Positions 34,660 through 46,300 of a stretch of DNA of 64,000 nucleotides are shown here, piece by piece. The stretch is from assembly GCF_013410775.1 (NCBI RefSeq), contig NZ_JACCFH010000001.1, positions 1,054,001 through 1,118,000 on the forward strand, in the 5' to 3' direction. The translations under genes were made by a program, and so were the position numbers. Position 1 is the first letter of the stretch, and every line of letters starts with the position of its first letter. A model generated the notes under the pieces. It made no database searches, was not told the origin of the DNA, and was given only the letters and a program-made list of their open reading frames with translations. The stretch is from Sphaerotilus montanus (GTDB taxonomy: Bacteria; Pseudomonadota; Gammaproteobacteria; Burkholderiales; Burkholderiaceae_C).

Positions 34660-35067
34660 TCAGTGGCTGGCACAGGCACTGCCGGCCGCCGGCGCCATCG
34701 GAGCATCCCGGTCCACACCCGCCGCGCTCACCCGGTCGAGATAGTCCTGCCAGCAGGCATCCTGGTTCACACCCAGGTCGTAGAGCATCTCCCAGGTGTA
34801 GAGTCCGGTGTTGTGGCCATCGTTGAACGACGGCTGCACCGCGTAGTGGCCCACCGGCTCAATGTCGACAATCTCGACCAGACGCTTGCCGGTCTGCAGC
34901 ACCTCCTGCCCGGGACCATGTCCACGCACCTCCGCCGATGGCGAGTACACCCGCAGCAGTTCGTAGGGCAGACGGAACACGGCACCGTCGCTGAAACCGA
35001 TTTCCAGCACGCGAGACTGCTGGTGCAGGGTCAGCGCAGTCGGCTGAGGGGTAGACGGGCGCGACAT
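34660..35067 (-). CDS. DUF971 (gamma-butyrobetaine hydroxylase-like N-terminal) protein
   Basis: A 135-residue protein consisting of one DUF971 domain: QSRVLEIGFSDGAVFRLPYE, LLRVYSPSAEVRGHG, VEIVDIEPVGHYAVQPSF and NDGHNTGLYTWEMLYDLG. The function of stand-alone members is not settled; relatives have been linked to Fe-S or Mrp-type proteins, but nothing here proves that. The C-terminal tail ends ACASH. It is located immediately upstream of ubiE on the same strand, as in many betaproteobacteria. Confidence 0.9.
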   Translation of the reverse strand: MSRPSTPQPTALTLHQQSRVLEIGFSDGAVFRLPYELLRVYSPSAEVRGHGPGQEVLQTGKRLVEIVDIEPVGHYAVQPSFNDGHNTGLYTWEMLYDLGVNQDACWQDYLDRVSAAGVDRDAPMAPAAGSACASH

Positions 35068-35244
35068 GGGTTGGAATCCTTGGCTGAACGGGCTCTTTTC
35101 ATCGCGTGCCGCAGCGCATTGCGGCGCTGCAGCATCGTGAATTGTCCGTTAATTTATGTGAAATTATGACGGTACCGACTGCTGGATCTCGTTCTATTTG
35201 ATGAAGAGATCCTTCAATCGGCACCTGGTGACCAGACCGAGTGG

Positions 35245-38200
35245 TCAGACCAGCACCCGCTCGATACCGCCCGCGTTGGCACGCTGCACGTAGTCGGGCA
35301 TCCAGTTCTCTCCGAGGATCTGGCGGGCCATCTCGACGACGATGTAGTCCGCTTCGAGCAGGCCGCTCTTGAGGTCATCGCCATAGCGGGTCAGGCCCTG
35401 CAGGCAGCTCGGGCACGAGGTCAGGATCTTCAGGTCGCCCTGCTGCCCCGCCGCGCGCAGCTGCGCCTCGCCCTTGAGGATCTCCTCCTCCTTGCGGAAG
35501 CGGATCTGGGTCGAGATGTCCGGCCGGCTCACGCCCAGTGTCCCGGACTCGCCGCAGCAGCGCTTGCTCTCGATGACGTTGTCTCCGAGCAGCGCCTTGA
35601 CCGTCTTCATCGGATCCTGCAGCTTCATCGGCGTGTGGCAGGGGTCGTGGTAGAGGAACCCGCCCTGCCCCTGCAGCGTGATGCCCTTTTCCAGCAGGTA
35701 CTCGTGGATGTCGATGATCCGGCAGCCGGGGAAGATCTTGTCGAACTCGTAGCCCTGGAGCTGGTCATAGCAGGTGCCGCACGACACCACCACCGTCTTG
35801 ATGTCGAGGTAGTTCAGCGTGTTGGCGACCCGGTGGAACAGCACCCGGTTGTCGGTGATGATCTTCTCGGCCTTGTCGAACTGGCCCGAGCCGCGCTGGG
35901 GATAGCCGCAGCACAGGTAGCCCGGCGGCAGCACCGTCTGCACGCCCGCGTGCCAGAGCATCGCCTGCGTGGCCAGCCCGACCTGCGAGAACAGCCGCTC
36001 CGAGCCGCAGCCCGGGAAATAGAACACCGCTTCCGTCTCGGCGGTCGTCGCCTTCGGGTTGCGGATGATCGGGACGTAGTCCTTGTCCTCGATGTCCAGC
36101 AGCGCCCGCGCCGTTTTCTTCGGCAGACCACCCGGCAGCTTCTTGTTGATGAAGTGGATCACCTGTTCCTTGATCGGCGCGGTGCCGACCGAGGACGGCG
36201 GGGCAGCGGTCTGCTTCTTCGCCACTGACTTGAACAGGTCGTGGGCGAAGCGCTGCGCCTTCATGCCCACGCCGACCATCGCGCCACGGGCGAGCTTGAT
36301 CGTCTCGGGGTTGGTGGCGTTGAGCATCAGCATCGCTGCGGCGTTGCCGGGGCGGAAGCTCTTCTGGCCCATCTTGCGCAGCAGGTTGCGCATGTTCATC
36401 GACACGTCGCCGAAGTCGATCTTCACCGGGCAGGGGCTGAGGCACTTGTGGCAGACCGTGCAGTGGTCGGCCACGTCCTCGAACTCTTCCCAGTGCTTCA
36501 GGCTGATGCCGCGGCGCGTCTGCTCTTCGTAGAGGAAGGCCTCGATCAGCAGCGAAGTCGCCAGGATCTTGTTGCGCGGGCTGTAGAGCAGGTTCGCGCG
36601 CGGCACGTGCGTGGCGCACACCGGCTTGCACTTGCCGCAGCGCAGGCAGTCCTTGATCGACGCGGCGATGTCGCCGATGTCGCTCTGCTGCATGATCAGC
36701 GACTCGTGCGTCATCAGGCCGAAGCTCGGCGTGTAGGCCTCGCTCAGGTCGGCCGAGCGGGTGTCGGCGCCGAGGTCGGTCTGCCGGTCCTTCTGGCGCA
36801 GCAGCTTGCCCTTGTTGAAGCGGCCTTCCGGGTCGACCTTGGCCTTGTAGGTCGCGAAGTTCTTCAGCTCGTCGTCGGTCAGGAATTCGAGCTTGGTGAT
36901 GCCGATGCCGTGTTCGCCCGAGATCACGCCGTCGAGCGAGCGCGCCAGCACCATGATCCGCGCCACGGCCTCGTGCGCCGTCTGCAGCATCTCGTAGTTG
37001 TCGCTGTTGACGGGGATGTTGGTGTGGACGTTGCCGTCCCCGGCGTGCATGTGCAGCGCGACCCAGACCCGTCCGCGCAGCACTTCCTGGTGGATGCGCC
37101 GCATCTCGTCGATGACCGGGATGAAGGCCGCGCCGGTGAAGACCTGCTGCAGCGGCTTGAGGATCTGCGTCTTCCACGAGGCGCGCAGGCTGCGGTCCTG
37201 CAACTGGTCGAAGAAGCTGCGGCCGGCGCTCGCCGCATCGTGCTGCACCACATCCAGACCGGTTTTCCAGCCCGACCACAGCATGCGCACCTCGCGCAGC
37301 AGGCCCAGCGCCTGCGCCACCCGGTCGCCCAGCAGCTCGGCGCTCGGGATGTCGTTGGCGTCGTCGGTCTTGCCCAGCGGCAGGTTGCCGGTGGTGAACA
37401 GGGCTTCGAGGCGGTCGACCAGCGCGAGCTTGTTGCGCAGGGAGAGTTCGATGTTGATGCGCTCGATGCCCAGCGTGTACTCGCCCATGCGCTCCAGCGG
37501 AATCACCACGTCCTCGTTCACCTTGAACGCGTTGGTGTGCTTGGAGATCGCCGCCGTGCGCTTGCGGTCGAGCCAGAACTTCTTGCGCGCATCGGCGCTG
37601 ATGGCCACGAAGCCTTCGCCCGAGCGGGCGTTGGCCAGACGGATGACCTCGCTGGTGGCCCGCGCCACGGCGTCCGCGTCATCGCCGACGATGTCGCCCA
37701 CCAGCACCATCTTGGGCAGACCGCCGCGCTTGCTCTTGGTCGCGTAGCCGACCGCCTTCAGGTAGCGGTCGTCCAGATGCTCCAGCCCGGCCAGGATCGC
37801 GCCGCCCGGCTTCTTCATCTCGTCGAACATGAAGTTCTTGATCTCGACGATCGAGGGCACGCACTGGATCGGGTTGCCGAAGAACTCCAGGCAGACGGTG
37901 CGCACGTGGTCGGGCATGCGGTGGACGACCCAGCGCGCCGAGGTGATCAGGCCGTCGCAGCCTTCCTTCTGGATGCCGGGCAGGCCGGCCAGGAACTTGT
38001 CGGTGACGTCCTTGCCGAGCCCTTCCTTGCGGAAGGTGCGGCCCGGAATGTCGAGGCGTTCGGTGCGCTCCAGCGTCTTGCCGGTCGCGTCGTAGTAATT
38101 CAGCTCGAAACTGGCGGTCTCGATGTCGTGGATCTTGCCCAGGTTGTGGTTCAGGCGGATCACTTCGAGCCACTTGGCCTCGGGTGTCACCATCTTCCAC

Positions 38201-39174
38201 GAGGCGAGGTTGTCCAGCGCGGTGCCCCAGAGCACGGCCTTCTTGCCACCCGCGTTCATCGCGATGTTGCCGCCGATACAGCTCGCCTCGGCCGACGTGG
38301 GATCGACCGCGAAGACGAAGCCGCCCCGCTCGGCCGCATCCGACACGCGCTGCGTCACCACGCCCGCGCCGGTCCAGACCGTCGCCACCTTGTGCGGCAC
38401 GCCCGGCAGGTCGACCATCTCGACCTCGGTCATCTGCTCCAGCTTCTCGGTGTTGATGACCGCGCTCTTCCACGTCAGCGGCACGGCGCCGCCGGTGTAG
38501 CCCGTGCCACCGCCACGCGGGATGATCGTCAGGCCCAGCTCGACGCAGCCCGCCACCAGCGCGGCCATCTCGGCCTCGGTGTCCGGGGTCAGCACGACAA
38601 ACGGGTACTCGACGCGCCAGTCGGTTGCGTCCGTGACGTGCGAGACGCGGCTCAGACCGTCGAACTTCAGGTTGTCCTTGCGGGTGTGGCGACCCAGCAC
38701 CTTCTTCGTGCGCTGGCGCAGGTCGTGGACCATGCGGAAACGCTCGCCGAAGCGCTCGACCGCACCGCGCGCCGACTTCAGCAATTCGCCAACGAGTTCG
38801 TCGCGACCGGCATCGTTGCCCGGATCGCGGCGCTTCTCGACTTCGCCGAGGCGGTGGTGCAGCGCGTCGATCAGCAGCTGGCGCCGCTTCGGGTTGTCGA
38901 TCAGGTCGTCTTCGAGGTAGGGATTGCGCTGCACGACCCAGATGTCGCCCAGCACCTCGTAGAGCATGCGCGCGGAGCGGCCGGTGCGGCGCTCGCCGCG
39001 CAGGCGGTCGAGCAGTTCCCAGGCCCGTGCGCCCAGCAGACGGATCACGATCTCGCGGTCCGAAAACGAGGTGTAGTTGTACGGAATCTCGCGCAGGCGA
39101 GCTTCGGCGTGCGCCGGGTCCAGGGGGGTACCGGGCATTTGAAGGATCGGATTCAGGGGAAGCGGTGCGTTCAT
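35245..39174 (-). CDS. large FAD-linked oxidase / Fe-S / CCG-domain oxidoreductase (DUF3683)
   Basis: A 1,309-residue multi-domain oxidoreductase. Residues 1-190 are a DUF3683-like region. An FAD-binding_4 domain follows, with [14 protein letters not shown] near 218-231, then a FAD-oxidase C-terminal domain ([30 protein letters not shown]). Two [4Fe-4S] motifs are in [19 protein letters not shown] (about 841) and [18 protein letters not shown] (about 905). Two cysteine-rich CCG domains carry [10 protein letters not shown] (about 1090) and [10 protein letters not shown] (about 1205). The arrangement equals a D-lactate dehydrogenase/glycolate oxidase subunit fused to a heterodisulfide-reductase-like electron acceptor. 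Substrate unknown; a 2-hydroxy acid is the best guess. It is probably peripheral on the inner membrane, feeding quinones. Confidence 0.9.
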   Translation of the reverse strand: MNAPLPLNPILQMPGTPLDPAHAEARLREIPYNYTSFSDREIVIRLLGARAWELLDRLRGERRTGRSARMLYEVLGDIWVVQRNPYLEDDLIDNPKRRQLLIDALHHRLGEVEKRRDPGNDAGRDELVGELLKSARGAVERFGERFRMVHDLRQRTKKVLGRHTRKDNLKFDGLSRVSHVTDATDWRVEYPFVVLTPDTEAEMAALVAGCVELGLTIIPRGGGTGYTGGAVPLTWKSAVINTEKLEQMTEVEMVDLPGVPHKVATVWTGAGVVTQRVSDAAERGGFVFAVDPTSAEASCIGGNIAMNAGGKKAVLWGTALDNLASWKMVTPEAKWLEVIRLNHNLGKIHDIETASFELNYYDATGKTLERTERLDIPGRTFRKEGLGKDVTDKFLAGLPGIQKEGCDGLITSARWVVHRMPDHVRTVCLEFFGNPIQCVPSIVEIKNFMFDEMKKPGGAILAGLEHLDDRYLKAVGYATKSKRGGLPKMVLVGDIVGDDADAVARATSEVIRLANARSGEGFVAISADARKKFWLDRKRTAAISKHTNAFKVNEDVVIPLERMGEYTLGIERINIELSLRNKLALVDRLEALFTTGNLPLGKTDDANDIPSAELLGDRVAQALGLLREVRMLWSGWKTGLDVVQHDAASAGRSFFDQLQDRSLRASWKTQILKPLQQVFTGAAFIPVIDEMRRIHQEVLRGRVWVALHMHAGDGNVHTNIPVNSDNYEMLQTAHEAVARIMVLARSLDGVISGEHGIGITKLEFLTDDELKNFATYKAKVDPEGRFNKGKLLRQKDRQTDLGADTRSADLSEAYTPSFGLMTHESLIMQQSDIGDIAASIKDCLRCGKCKPVCATHVPRANLLYSPRNKILATSLLIEAFLYEEQTRRGISLKHWEEFEDVADHCTVCHKCLSPCPVKIDFGDVSMNMRNLLRKMGQKSFRPGNAAAMLMLNATNPETIKLARGAMVGVGMKAQRFAHDLFKSVAKKQTAAPPSSVGTAPIKEQVIHFINKKLPGGLPKKTARALLDIEDKDYVPIIRNPKATTAETEAVFYFPGCGSERLFSQVGLATQAMLWHAGVQTVLPPGYLCCGYPQRGSGQFDKAEKIITDNRVLFHRVANTLNYLDIKTVVVSCGTCYDQLQGYEFDKIFPGCRIIDIHEYLLEKGITLQGQGGFLYHDPCHTPMKLQDPMKTVKALLGDNVIESKRCCGESGTLGVSRPDISTQIRFRKEEEILKGEAQLRAAGQQGDLKILTSCPSCLQGLTRYGDDLKSGLLEADYIVVEMARQILGENWMPDYVQRANAGGIERVLV

Positions 39175-39372
39175 GTGGCCGCAGAAGCAGCAGCACGCGG
39201 GGGGCGCGCAGAGCCCGCAATGCTACCGCAGCGGCCATTTCAGCCCCCGTACAAGTGCTTTGGCCCGTTGACAAGTGTTGTTTGTACCAAACCGCTTCCC
39301 CTGACACGGCGCAACGCCACAGTCCGCCCGAATGCTGCAGACTGCAGACTTCGCCTGCGCTGGAGTGCCACG

Positions 39373-40191
39373 ATGAGCCCGAACCGTACACTGCCGAACG
39401 ACGTCGATGCAGAGCCACCGATCCCGGCCATGGTCGTGGTCACGCCCTGGCCCTACCCGACCTGGATCGCCCACCGCGGCGCCGGCCGGCTCGCGCCCGA
39501 GAACACGCTGGCCGCCTTCCGTGCCGGCGCGGCACTGGGCTGGCGGGCCTTCGAATGCGACGTCAAGCTGAGCGCGGACGGCGTGCCCTTCCTGCTGCAC
39601 GACGACACGCTGGAGCGCACCACCGACGCGGCCGGCAGCGCCGGGAATCTGAACTGGGCCGATCTCGCACGGCTGGATGCCGGCGGCTGGCACGGCCGCC
39701 TGTACGCGGGCGAGCCGCCGTGCAGCCTGGACGCCATCGCCGCGTTCTGCCTGCGCAATGGGCACCTGCTCAATCTGGAACTCAAGCCGGTCCCCGGTGA
39801 CGAGGAGCGGACCGGTCAGGTCGTCGCCCAGGCGGTCCGGCAACGCTGGGGTGAAGCGGTGCGGGACGGACTGAGTGCCTGGCCCCTGCTCAGTTCCTTC
39901 GAGCCACGCGCGCTGGCCGCCGCCCGCGAGGCGGTGCCGGAGTTGCCGCGCGCGCTGCTGCTGGACCGACTGGCCCCCGACTGCTTCGACATCGCCGAGC
40001 GGCTGGACTGCGTCGCGGTGATCCTGGAGGAGTCGCTGGTCCACGCAGACCTTGTGCGCACGCTGCACCACGACGGGCTGCGGGTACTCGCCTACACGGT
40101 CAACGACGCTGGGCGGGCCGATCTGCTGCTCGATCTGGGTCTGGACGGGCTCATCACGGACGCGGTCGACACCTTCGTTCCAGGCCCCTGA
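39373..40191 (+). CDS. ugpQ: glycerophosphodiester phosphodiesterase
   Basis: A 272-residue cytoplasmic GDPD that hydrolyses glycerophosphodiesters to glycerol 3-phosphate and an alcohol. Catalytic motifs are WIAHRGAGRLAPENTLAAF (His-Arg, Glu-Asn), FECDVKLSADGVPFLLHDD (Glu, Asp, His), LNLELKP and the C-terminal LGLDGLITDAVD. No signal peptide is visible, which argues for the UgpQ rather than the periplasmic GlpQ form. GGAG seven bases before ATG 39373 fixes the start. It is divergent from the oxidoreductase gene (198-bp gap) and upstream of the giant repeat-protein gene. Confidence 0.93.
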   Translation: MSPNRTLPNDVDAEPPIPAMVVVTPWPYPTWIAHRGAGRLAPENTLAAFRAGAALGWRAFECDVKLSADGVPFLLHDDTLERTTDAAGSAGNLNWADLARLDAGGWHGRLYAGEPPCSLDAIAAFCLRNGHLLNLELKPVPGDEERTGQVVAQAVRQRWGEAVRDGLSAWPLLSSFEPRALAAAREAVPELPRALLLDRLAPDCFDIAERLDCVAVILEESLVHADLVRTLHHDGLRVLAYTVNDAGRADLLLDLGLDGLITDAVDTFVPGP

Positions 40192-40267
40192 CTGCGGGGA
40201 TCCGGCCCCCTGAAGCCCGGGCTCAAGGCGGACCAGCCTGACGCCGATATCGACGACATCCGCGCCC

Positions 40268-40288
40268 CCCGTGCCGAGCAGGCACGGG
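40268..40288 (+). terminator. strong hairpin between the phosphodiesterase and the giant gene
   Basis: CCCGTGCC (40268-40275) pairs perfectly with GGCACGGG (40281-40288) around a 5-nt loop, 77 bp after the phosphodiesterase stop and 43 bp before the giant gene's ATG. It lacks a T-tract. It may be a terminator or a leader structure of the giant gene. Confidence 0.45.
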
Positions 40289-40331
40289 CGACGCCCGCTC
40301 ATCGAATTCGCGTCTCGTCGAAAGGCTTTCC

Positions 40332-43300
40332 ATGCCCGCCTCCAAGTCCGCCCCTGCGTCGGCGTCTGTCCGCGCCTCTTCCGGCCGCCACGACACGGCG
40401 CAACGCAACGAACACTCGACGCTGAATGTGCACTACGTGCCGGCCCGCATGCCGGCGGGCGTGGTGACCGGACTCTGGGGCAGCGCCGTCAAGCGCATGG
40501 ACGATGGCAGCGGGACGCCACTTCAGATGGGGGACGTCATCCACAAGGGGGATGTGCTGCTCACCACGCAGCGCGGCATCGTGCAGCTGACCGCCGAGGG
40601 CAAGCAGTTCATCACCACTGGCGATCCGGGCCTCGACCGGCTGGTCATGCGCCTAGACGATGGGGAACTCGATTTCGTCACTGGCGCGGGCGCCGAGGGC
40701 GGCGAAGGCTCGCTGCAGGCTGGCGTCGTCGCGGAACGGGTCATCGAAGTCGTTTCGCCGCAGGAATACCAGTACGCCTACGAGCAGCTCCACCAGACTG
40801 GCGAGCACTTCAACGGTGGCAGCACAGGCCTGCCCGACGGCCCGATGGCCGTGGACACGGACATCGTCGTGCGGCTGGACGGCCCCACCGGCGTCGTCGA
40901 AGGGCAGACCGCAGCCAACTACACCGTCACGCTGTCGCACGCGGCCACGGTCGATGTGACCGTGACGCTGGCCTACGCCGGGGCAGCCACCGCCGGCGAG
41001 GATTTCACCGCGATTCCGTCGGTCACGATCCCGGCCGGGCAGACTTCGGCTCGGTTCGACATTGCCACCATCGACGATGCGCTGGCCGAAGGGGCTGAGC
41101 CTTACACGGTCACGATCGCACGTGCCGCCGCGGGCGAGGCTGGGGCGGCCAGCGAAGCAATGACCATCGGCATCGATCTGATCCATGCCACCGTCACCAC
41201 GACGATCACCGATGACGCCGGTCCGTTCGGCCCCGGCACGCCCGGTGCCGAGGACACCTGCCTTGTCTCGATCTCGGGGCCTGGCTCCGTCGTCGAAGGT
41301 GAAGTCGCCTCCGGCTACACCGTCTCGCTGAGCCAGCCGGCCGTCACGGACGTCGTCGTCAAGCTGACCTACACCGGCACCGCCACCGACGGCGCCGACT
41401 ACACCGCCGTCACGTCCGTCACCATTCCTGCCGGCCAGTCGTCGGCCACGTTCGACATCGCCACCATCGACGATGCGCTGGCCGAGGGCACCGAGACCCT
41501 CACCGTCTCGCTGGGCGAGATCACCGGCGGCGGCTTCGAGGCCATCGCGGGCAATCCAGCGCAAGCCACCGTCACCACGACGATCACCGATGACACCGGC
41601 CCGTTCGGCCCCGGCACGCCCGGTGCCAAGGACACCTGCCTTGTGTCGATCTCCGGCCCCGGCTCTGTCGTCGAAGGTGAAGTCGCCTCCGGCTACACCG
41701 TCTCGCTGAGCCAACCGGCCGTCACGGACGTCGTCGTCAAACTGACCTACACCGGCACTGCCACCGACGGCTCCGACTACACCGCCGTCACGTCCGTCAC
41801 CATTCCTGCCGGCCAGTCCTCGGCGACCTTCGACATCGCCACCATCGACGATGCGTTGGCCGAGGGCACCGAGACCCTCACCGTCTCGCTCGGCGAGATC
41901 ACCGGTGGCGGCTTCGAGCAGATTACCGGCAACCCGACCGGAGCGTCGATCACCACCACGATCACCGACGACACCGGTCCGTTCGGCCCCGGCACGCCCG
42001 GCGCCGAGGACACCTGTCTCGTCTCGATCTCCGGCCCCGGCTCCGTCGTCGAGGGCGAAGTCGCCTCCGGCTACACCGTCTCGCTGAGCCAGCCGGCCGT
42101 CACCGACGTCGTCGTCAAGCTGACCTACACCGGCACCGCCACCGACGGCTCCGACTACACCGCCGTCACCTCGGTCACGATTCCCGCCGGGCAGTCCTCG
42201 GTGACCTTCGACATCGCCACCATCGACGACGCCCTCGCCGAGGGCACAGAGACCATCACCGTCTCGCTCGGCGAAATCACCGGCGGCGGCTTCGAGCAGA
42301 TCGCCGGCAACCAGGCCGGTGCGTCGATCACGACCTCGCTCGTCGATGACTCCGGCCCGCGCGGCCCTGAGGACACCTGCCTCGTCTCAATCTCTGGCCC
42401 GGGCTCCGTCATCGAGGGCGAAGTCGCTTCCGGCTACACCGTCTCGCTCAGCCAACCCGCGGCGACCGACGTCGTGGTCAAACTGACCTACACCGGCACC
42501 GCCACCGACGACTCCGACTACACCGCGGTCACCTCGGTCACGATTCCCGCCGGCCAGTCCTCGGTGACCTTCGACATCGCCACCATCGACGACGCCCTCG
42601 CTGAGGGCACCGAGACCATCACCGTCTCGCTCGGCGAGATCACCGGTGGCGGCTTCGAGCAGATTGCCGGCAACCCGACCGGAGCATCGATCACCACCAC
42701 GATCACCGATGACACCGGTCCGCGCGGCCCCGAGGACACCTGTCTCGTCTCGATCTCCGGCCCCGGCTCCGTCGTCGAGGGCGAAATCGCCTCCGGCTAC
42801 ACCGTCTCGCTGAGCCAGCCGGCCGTCACCGACGTCGTCGTCAAGCTGACCTACACCGGCACCGCCACCGACGGCTCCGACTACACCGCCGTCACGTCCG
42901 TCACCATTCCTGCCGGCCAGTCCTCGGCGACCTTCGACATCGCCACCATCGACGATGCGTTGGCCGAAGGCACCGAGACGCTCACCGTCTCGCTCGGCGA
43001 GATCACCGGTGGCGGCTTCGAGCAGATTGCCGGCAACCCGACCGGAGCATCGATCACCACCACGATCACCGACGACACCGGTCCGCGCGGCCCCGAGGAC
43101 ACCTGCCTCGTCTCGATCTCCGGCCCCGGCTCTGTCGTCGAGGGCGAAGTCGCCTCCGGCTACACCGTCTCGCTGAGCCAGCCAGCCGTCACCGACGTCG
43201 TCGTCAAGCTGACCTACACCGGCACCGCCACCGACGGCTCCGACTACACCGCGGTAACCTCGGTCACCATTCCCGCCGGCCAGTCCTCGGCGACCTTCGA

Positions 43301-46300
43301 CATCACCACCATCGACGATGCGCTGGCCGAAGGCACCGAGACCCTCACCGTCTCGCTCGGCGAGATCACCGGTGGCGGCTTCGAGCAGATTGCCGGCAAC
43401 CCGACCGGAGCATCGATCACCACCACGATCACCGATGACACCGGTCCGCGCGGCCCCGAGGACACCTGTCTCGTCTCGATCTCCGGCCCCGGCTCCGTCG
43501 TCGAGGGCGAAATCGCCTCCGGCTACACCGTCTCGCTGAGCCAGCCGGCCGTCACCGACGTCGTCGTCAAGCTGACCTACACCGGCACCGCCACCGACGG
43601 CTCCGACTACACCGCCGTCACGTCCGTCACCATTCCTGCCGGCCAGTCCTCGGCGACCTTCGACATCGCCACCATCGACGATGCGTTGGCCGAAGGCACC
43701 GAGACGCTCACCGTCTCGCTCGGCGAGATCACCGGTGGCGGCTTCGAGCAGATTGCCGGCAACCCGACCGGAGCATCGATCACCACCACGATCACCGACG
43801 ACACCGGTCCGCGCGGCCCCGAGGACACCTGCCTCGTCTCGATCTCCGGCCCCGGCTCTGTCGTCGAGGGCGAAGTCGCCTCCGGCTACACCGTCTCGCT
43901 GAGCCAGCCAGCCGTCACCGACGTCGTCGTCAAGCTGACCTACACCGGCACCGCCACCGACGGCTCCGACTACACCGCGGTAACCTCGGTCACCATTCCC
44001 GCCGGCCAGTCCTCGGCGACCTTCGACATCACCACCATCGACGATGCGCTGGCCGAAGGCACCGAGACCCTCACCGTCTCGCTGGGCGAGATCACCGGCG
44101 GCGGCTTCGAGGTCATCGCGGGCAATCCGGCGCAAGCCACCGTCACCACGACAATCACCGATGACGCCGGTCCGTTCGGCCCCGGCACGCCCGGCGCCGA
44201 GGACACCTGCCTTGTGTCGATCTCGGGGCCTGGCTCCGTCGTCGAAGGTGAAGTCGCCTCCGGCTACACCGTCTCGCTGAGCCAGCCGGCCGTCACCGAC
44301 GTCGTCGTCAAGCTGACCTACACCGGCACCGCCACCGACGGCTCCGACTACACCTCGGTCACCTCGGTCACGATCCCGGCTGGGCAATCGTCGGCCACGT
44401 TCGACATCCCGATCCTGGATGATGCCCTCGCCGAGGGCCCCGAGACCCTCACCGTCTCGCTCGGCGAAATCACCGGTGGCGGCTTCGAGCAGATTGCCGG
44501 CAACCCGACCGGAGCATCGATCACCACCACGATCACCGACGACACCGGCCCGCGCGGCCCCGAGGACACCTGTCTCGTCTCGATCTCCGGCCCCGGCTCT
44601 GTCGTCGAAGGCGAAGTCGCCTCCGGCTACACCGTCTCGCTGAGCCAGCCGGCTGTCACCGACGTCGTCGTCAAGCTGACCTACACCGGCACTGCCACCG
44701 ACGGCTCCGACTACACCGCTGTCAAGGAAGTCACCATCACTGCAGGGCAATCGTCGGCCACGTTCGACATCCCGATCCTGGATGATGCCCTCGCCGAGGG
44801 CCCCGAGACCCTCACCGTCTCGCTGGGCGAGATCACCGATGGCGGCTTCGAGCAGATTGCCGGCAACCCGGCCGGAGCGTCGATCACCACCACGATTACC
44901 GATGACACCGGCCCGCGCGGCCCCGAGGACACCTGTCTCGTCTCGATCTCGGGGCCCGGCTCCGTCGTCGAGGGCGAAGTCGCCTCCGGCTACACCGTCT
45001 CGCTGAGCCAGCCGGCCGTCACGGACGTCGTCGTCAAACTGACCTACACCGGCACTGCCACCGACGGCTCCGACTACACCGCTGTCAAGGAAGTCACCAT
45101 CACTGCAGGGCAATCGTCGGCCACGTTCGACATCCCGATCCTGGATGATGCCCTCGCCGAGGGCCCCGAGACCCTCACCGTCTCGCTGGGCGAGATCACC
45201 GGTGGCGGCTTCGAGCAGATTGCCGGCAACCCGACCGGAGCATCGATCACCACCACGATCACCGACGACACCGGCCCGCGCGGCCCCGAGGACACCTGTC
45301 TCGTCTCGATCTCCGGCCCCGGCTCTGTCGTCGAAGGCGAAGTCGCCTCCGGCTACACCGTCTCGCTGAGCCAGCCGGCCGTCACGGACGTCGTCGTCAA
45401 ACTGACCTACACCGGCACTGCCACCGACGGCTCCGACTACACCGCCGTCACGTCCGTCACCATTCCTGCCGGACAGTCCTCGGCGACCTTCGACATCACC
45501 ACCATCGACGATGCGCTGGCCGAGGGCACCGAGACTCTCACCGTCTCGCTCGGAGAGATCACTGGCGGTAGCTTCGAGGCCATCGCGGGCAATCCGGCGC
45601 AAGCCACCGTCACCACGACGATCACCGATGACACCGGCCCGTTCGGCCCCGGCACGCCCGGCGCCGAGGACACCTGCCTTGTGTCGATCTCGGGACCTGG
45701 CTCTGTCGTCGAGGGCGAAGTCGCCTCCGGCTACACCGTCTCGCTCAGCCAGCCTGCCGTCACCGACGTCGTCGTCAAGCTGACCTACACCGGCACCGCC
45801 ACCGACGGCTCCGACTACACCGCGGTCACCTCGGTCACCATTCCCGCCGGCCAGTCCTCGGCCACGTTCGACATCGCCACCGTCGACGATGCGGTGGCCG
45901 AAGGCACCGAGACGCTCACCGTCTCGCTCGGCGAGATCACCGGTGGCGGCTTCGAGCAGATTGCCGGCAACCCGACCGGAGCGTCGATCACCACCACGAT
46001 CACCGATGACACCGGCCCGCGCGGCCCCGAGGACACCTGTCTCGTCTCGATCTCGGGGCCCGGCTCCGTCGTCGAGGGCGAAGTCGCCTCCGGCTACACC
46101 GTCTCGCTGAGCCAGCCGGCCGTCACCGACGTCGTCGTCAAGCTGACCTACACCGGCACCGCCACTGACGGCTCCGACTACACCGCCGTCACCTCGGTCA
46201 CGATTCCCGCCGGGCAGTCCTCGGTGACCTTCGACATCGCCACCATCGACGACGCCCTCGCCGAGGGCACAGAGACCATCACCGTCTCGCTCGGCGAAAT

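Noticed and set aside
41100-41180. A dialanine site (RAAAGEAG) in repeat 1 as a LapG protease site of the giant adhesin
   Set aside because: It lies inside the first Calx-beta repeat rather than just after the retention module, and no lapG/lapD gene is in the window. The match is too short to claim.
42387-45602. A 1,071-codon open frame on the minus strand, with similar ones at 46410-47432 and 47826-49832
   Set aside because: It is the mirror of the Calx-beta repeat array. High G+C third positions keep the antisense frame open, the product is a monotonous Gly/Asp/Arg repeat, and no ribosome-binding site or known domain is visible.
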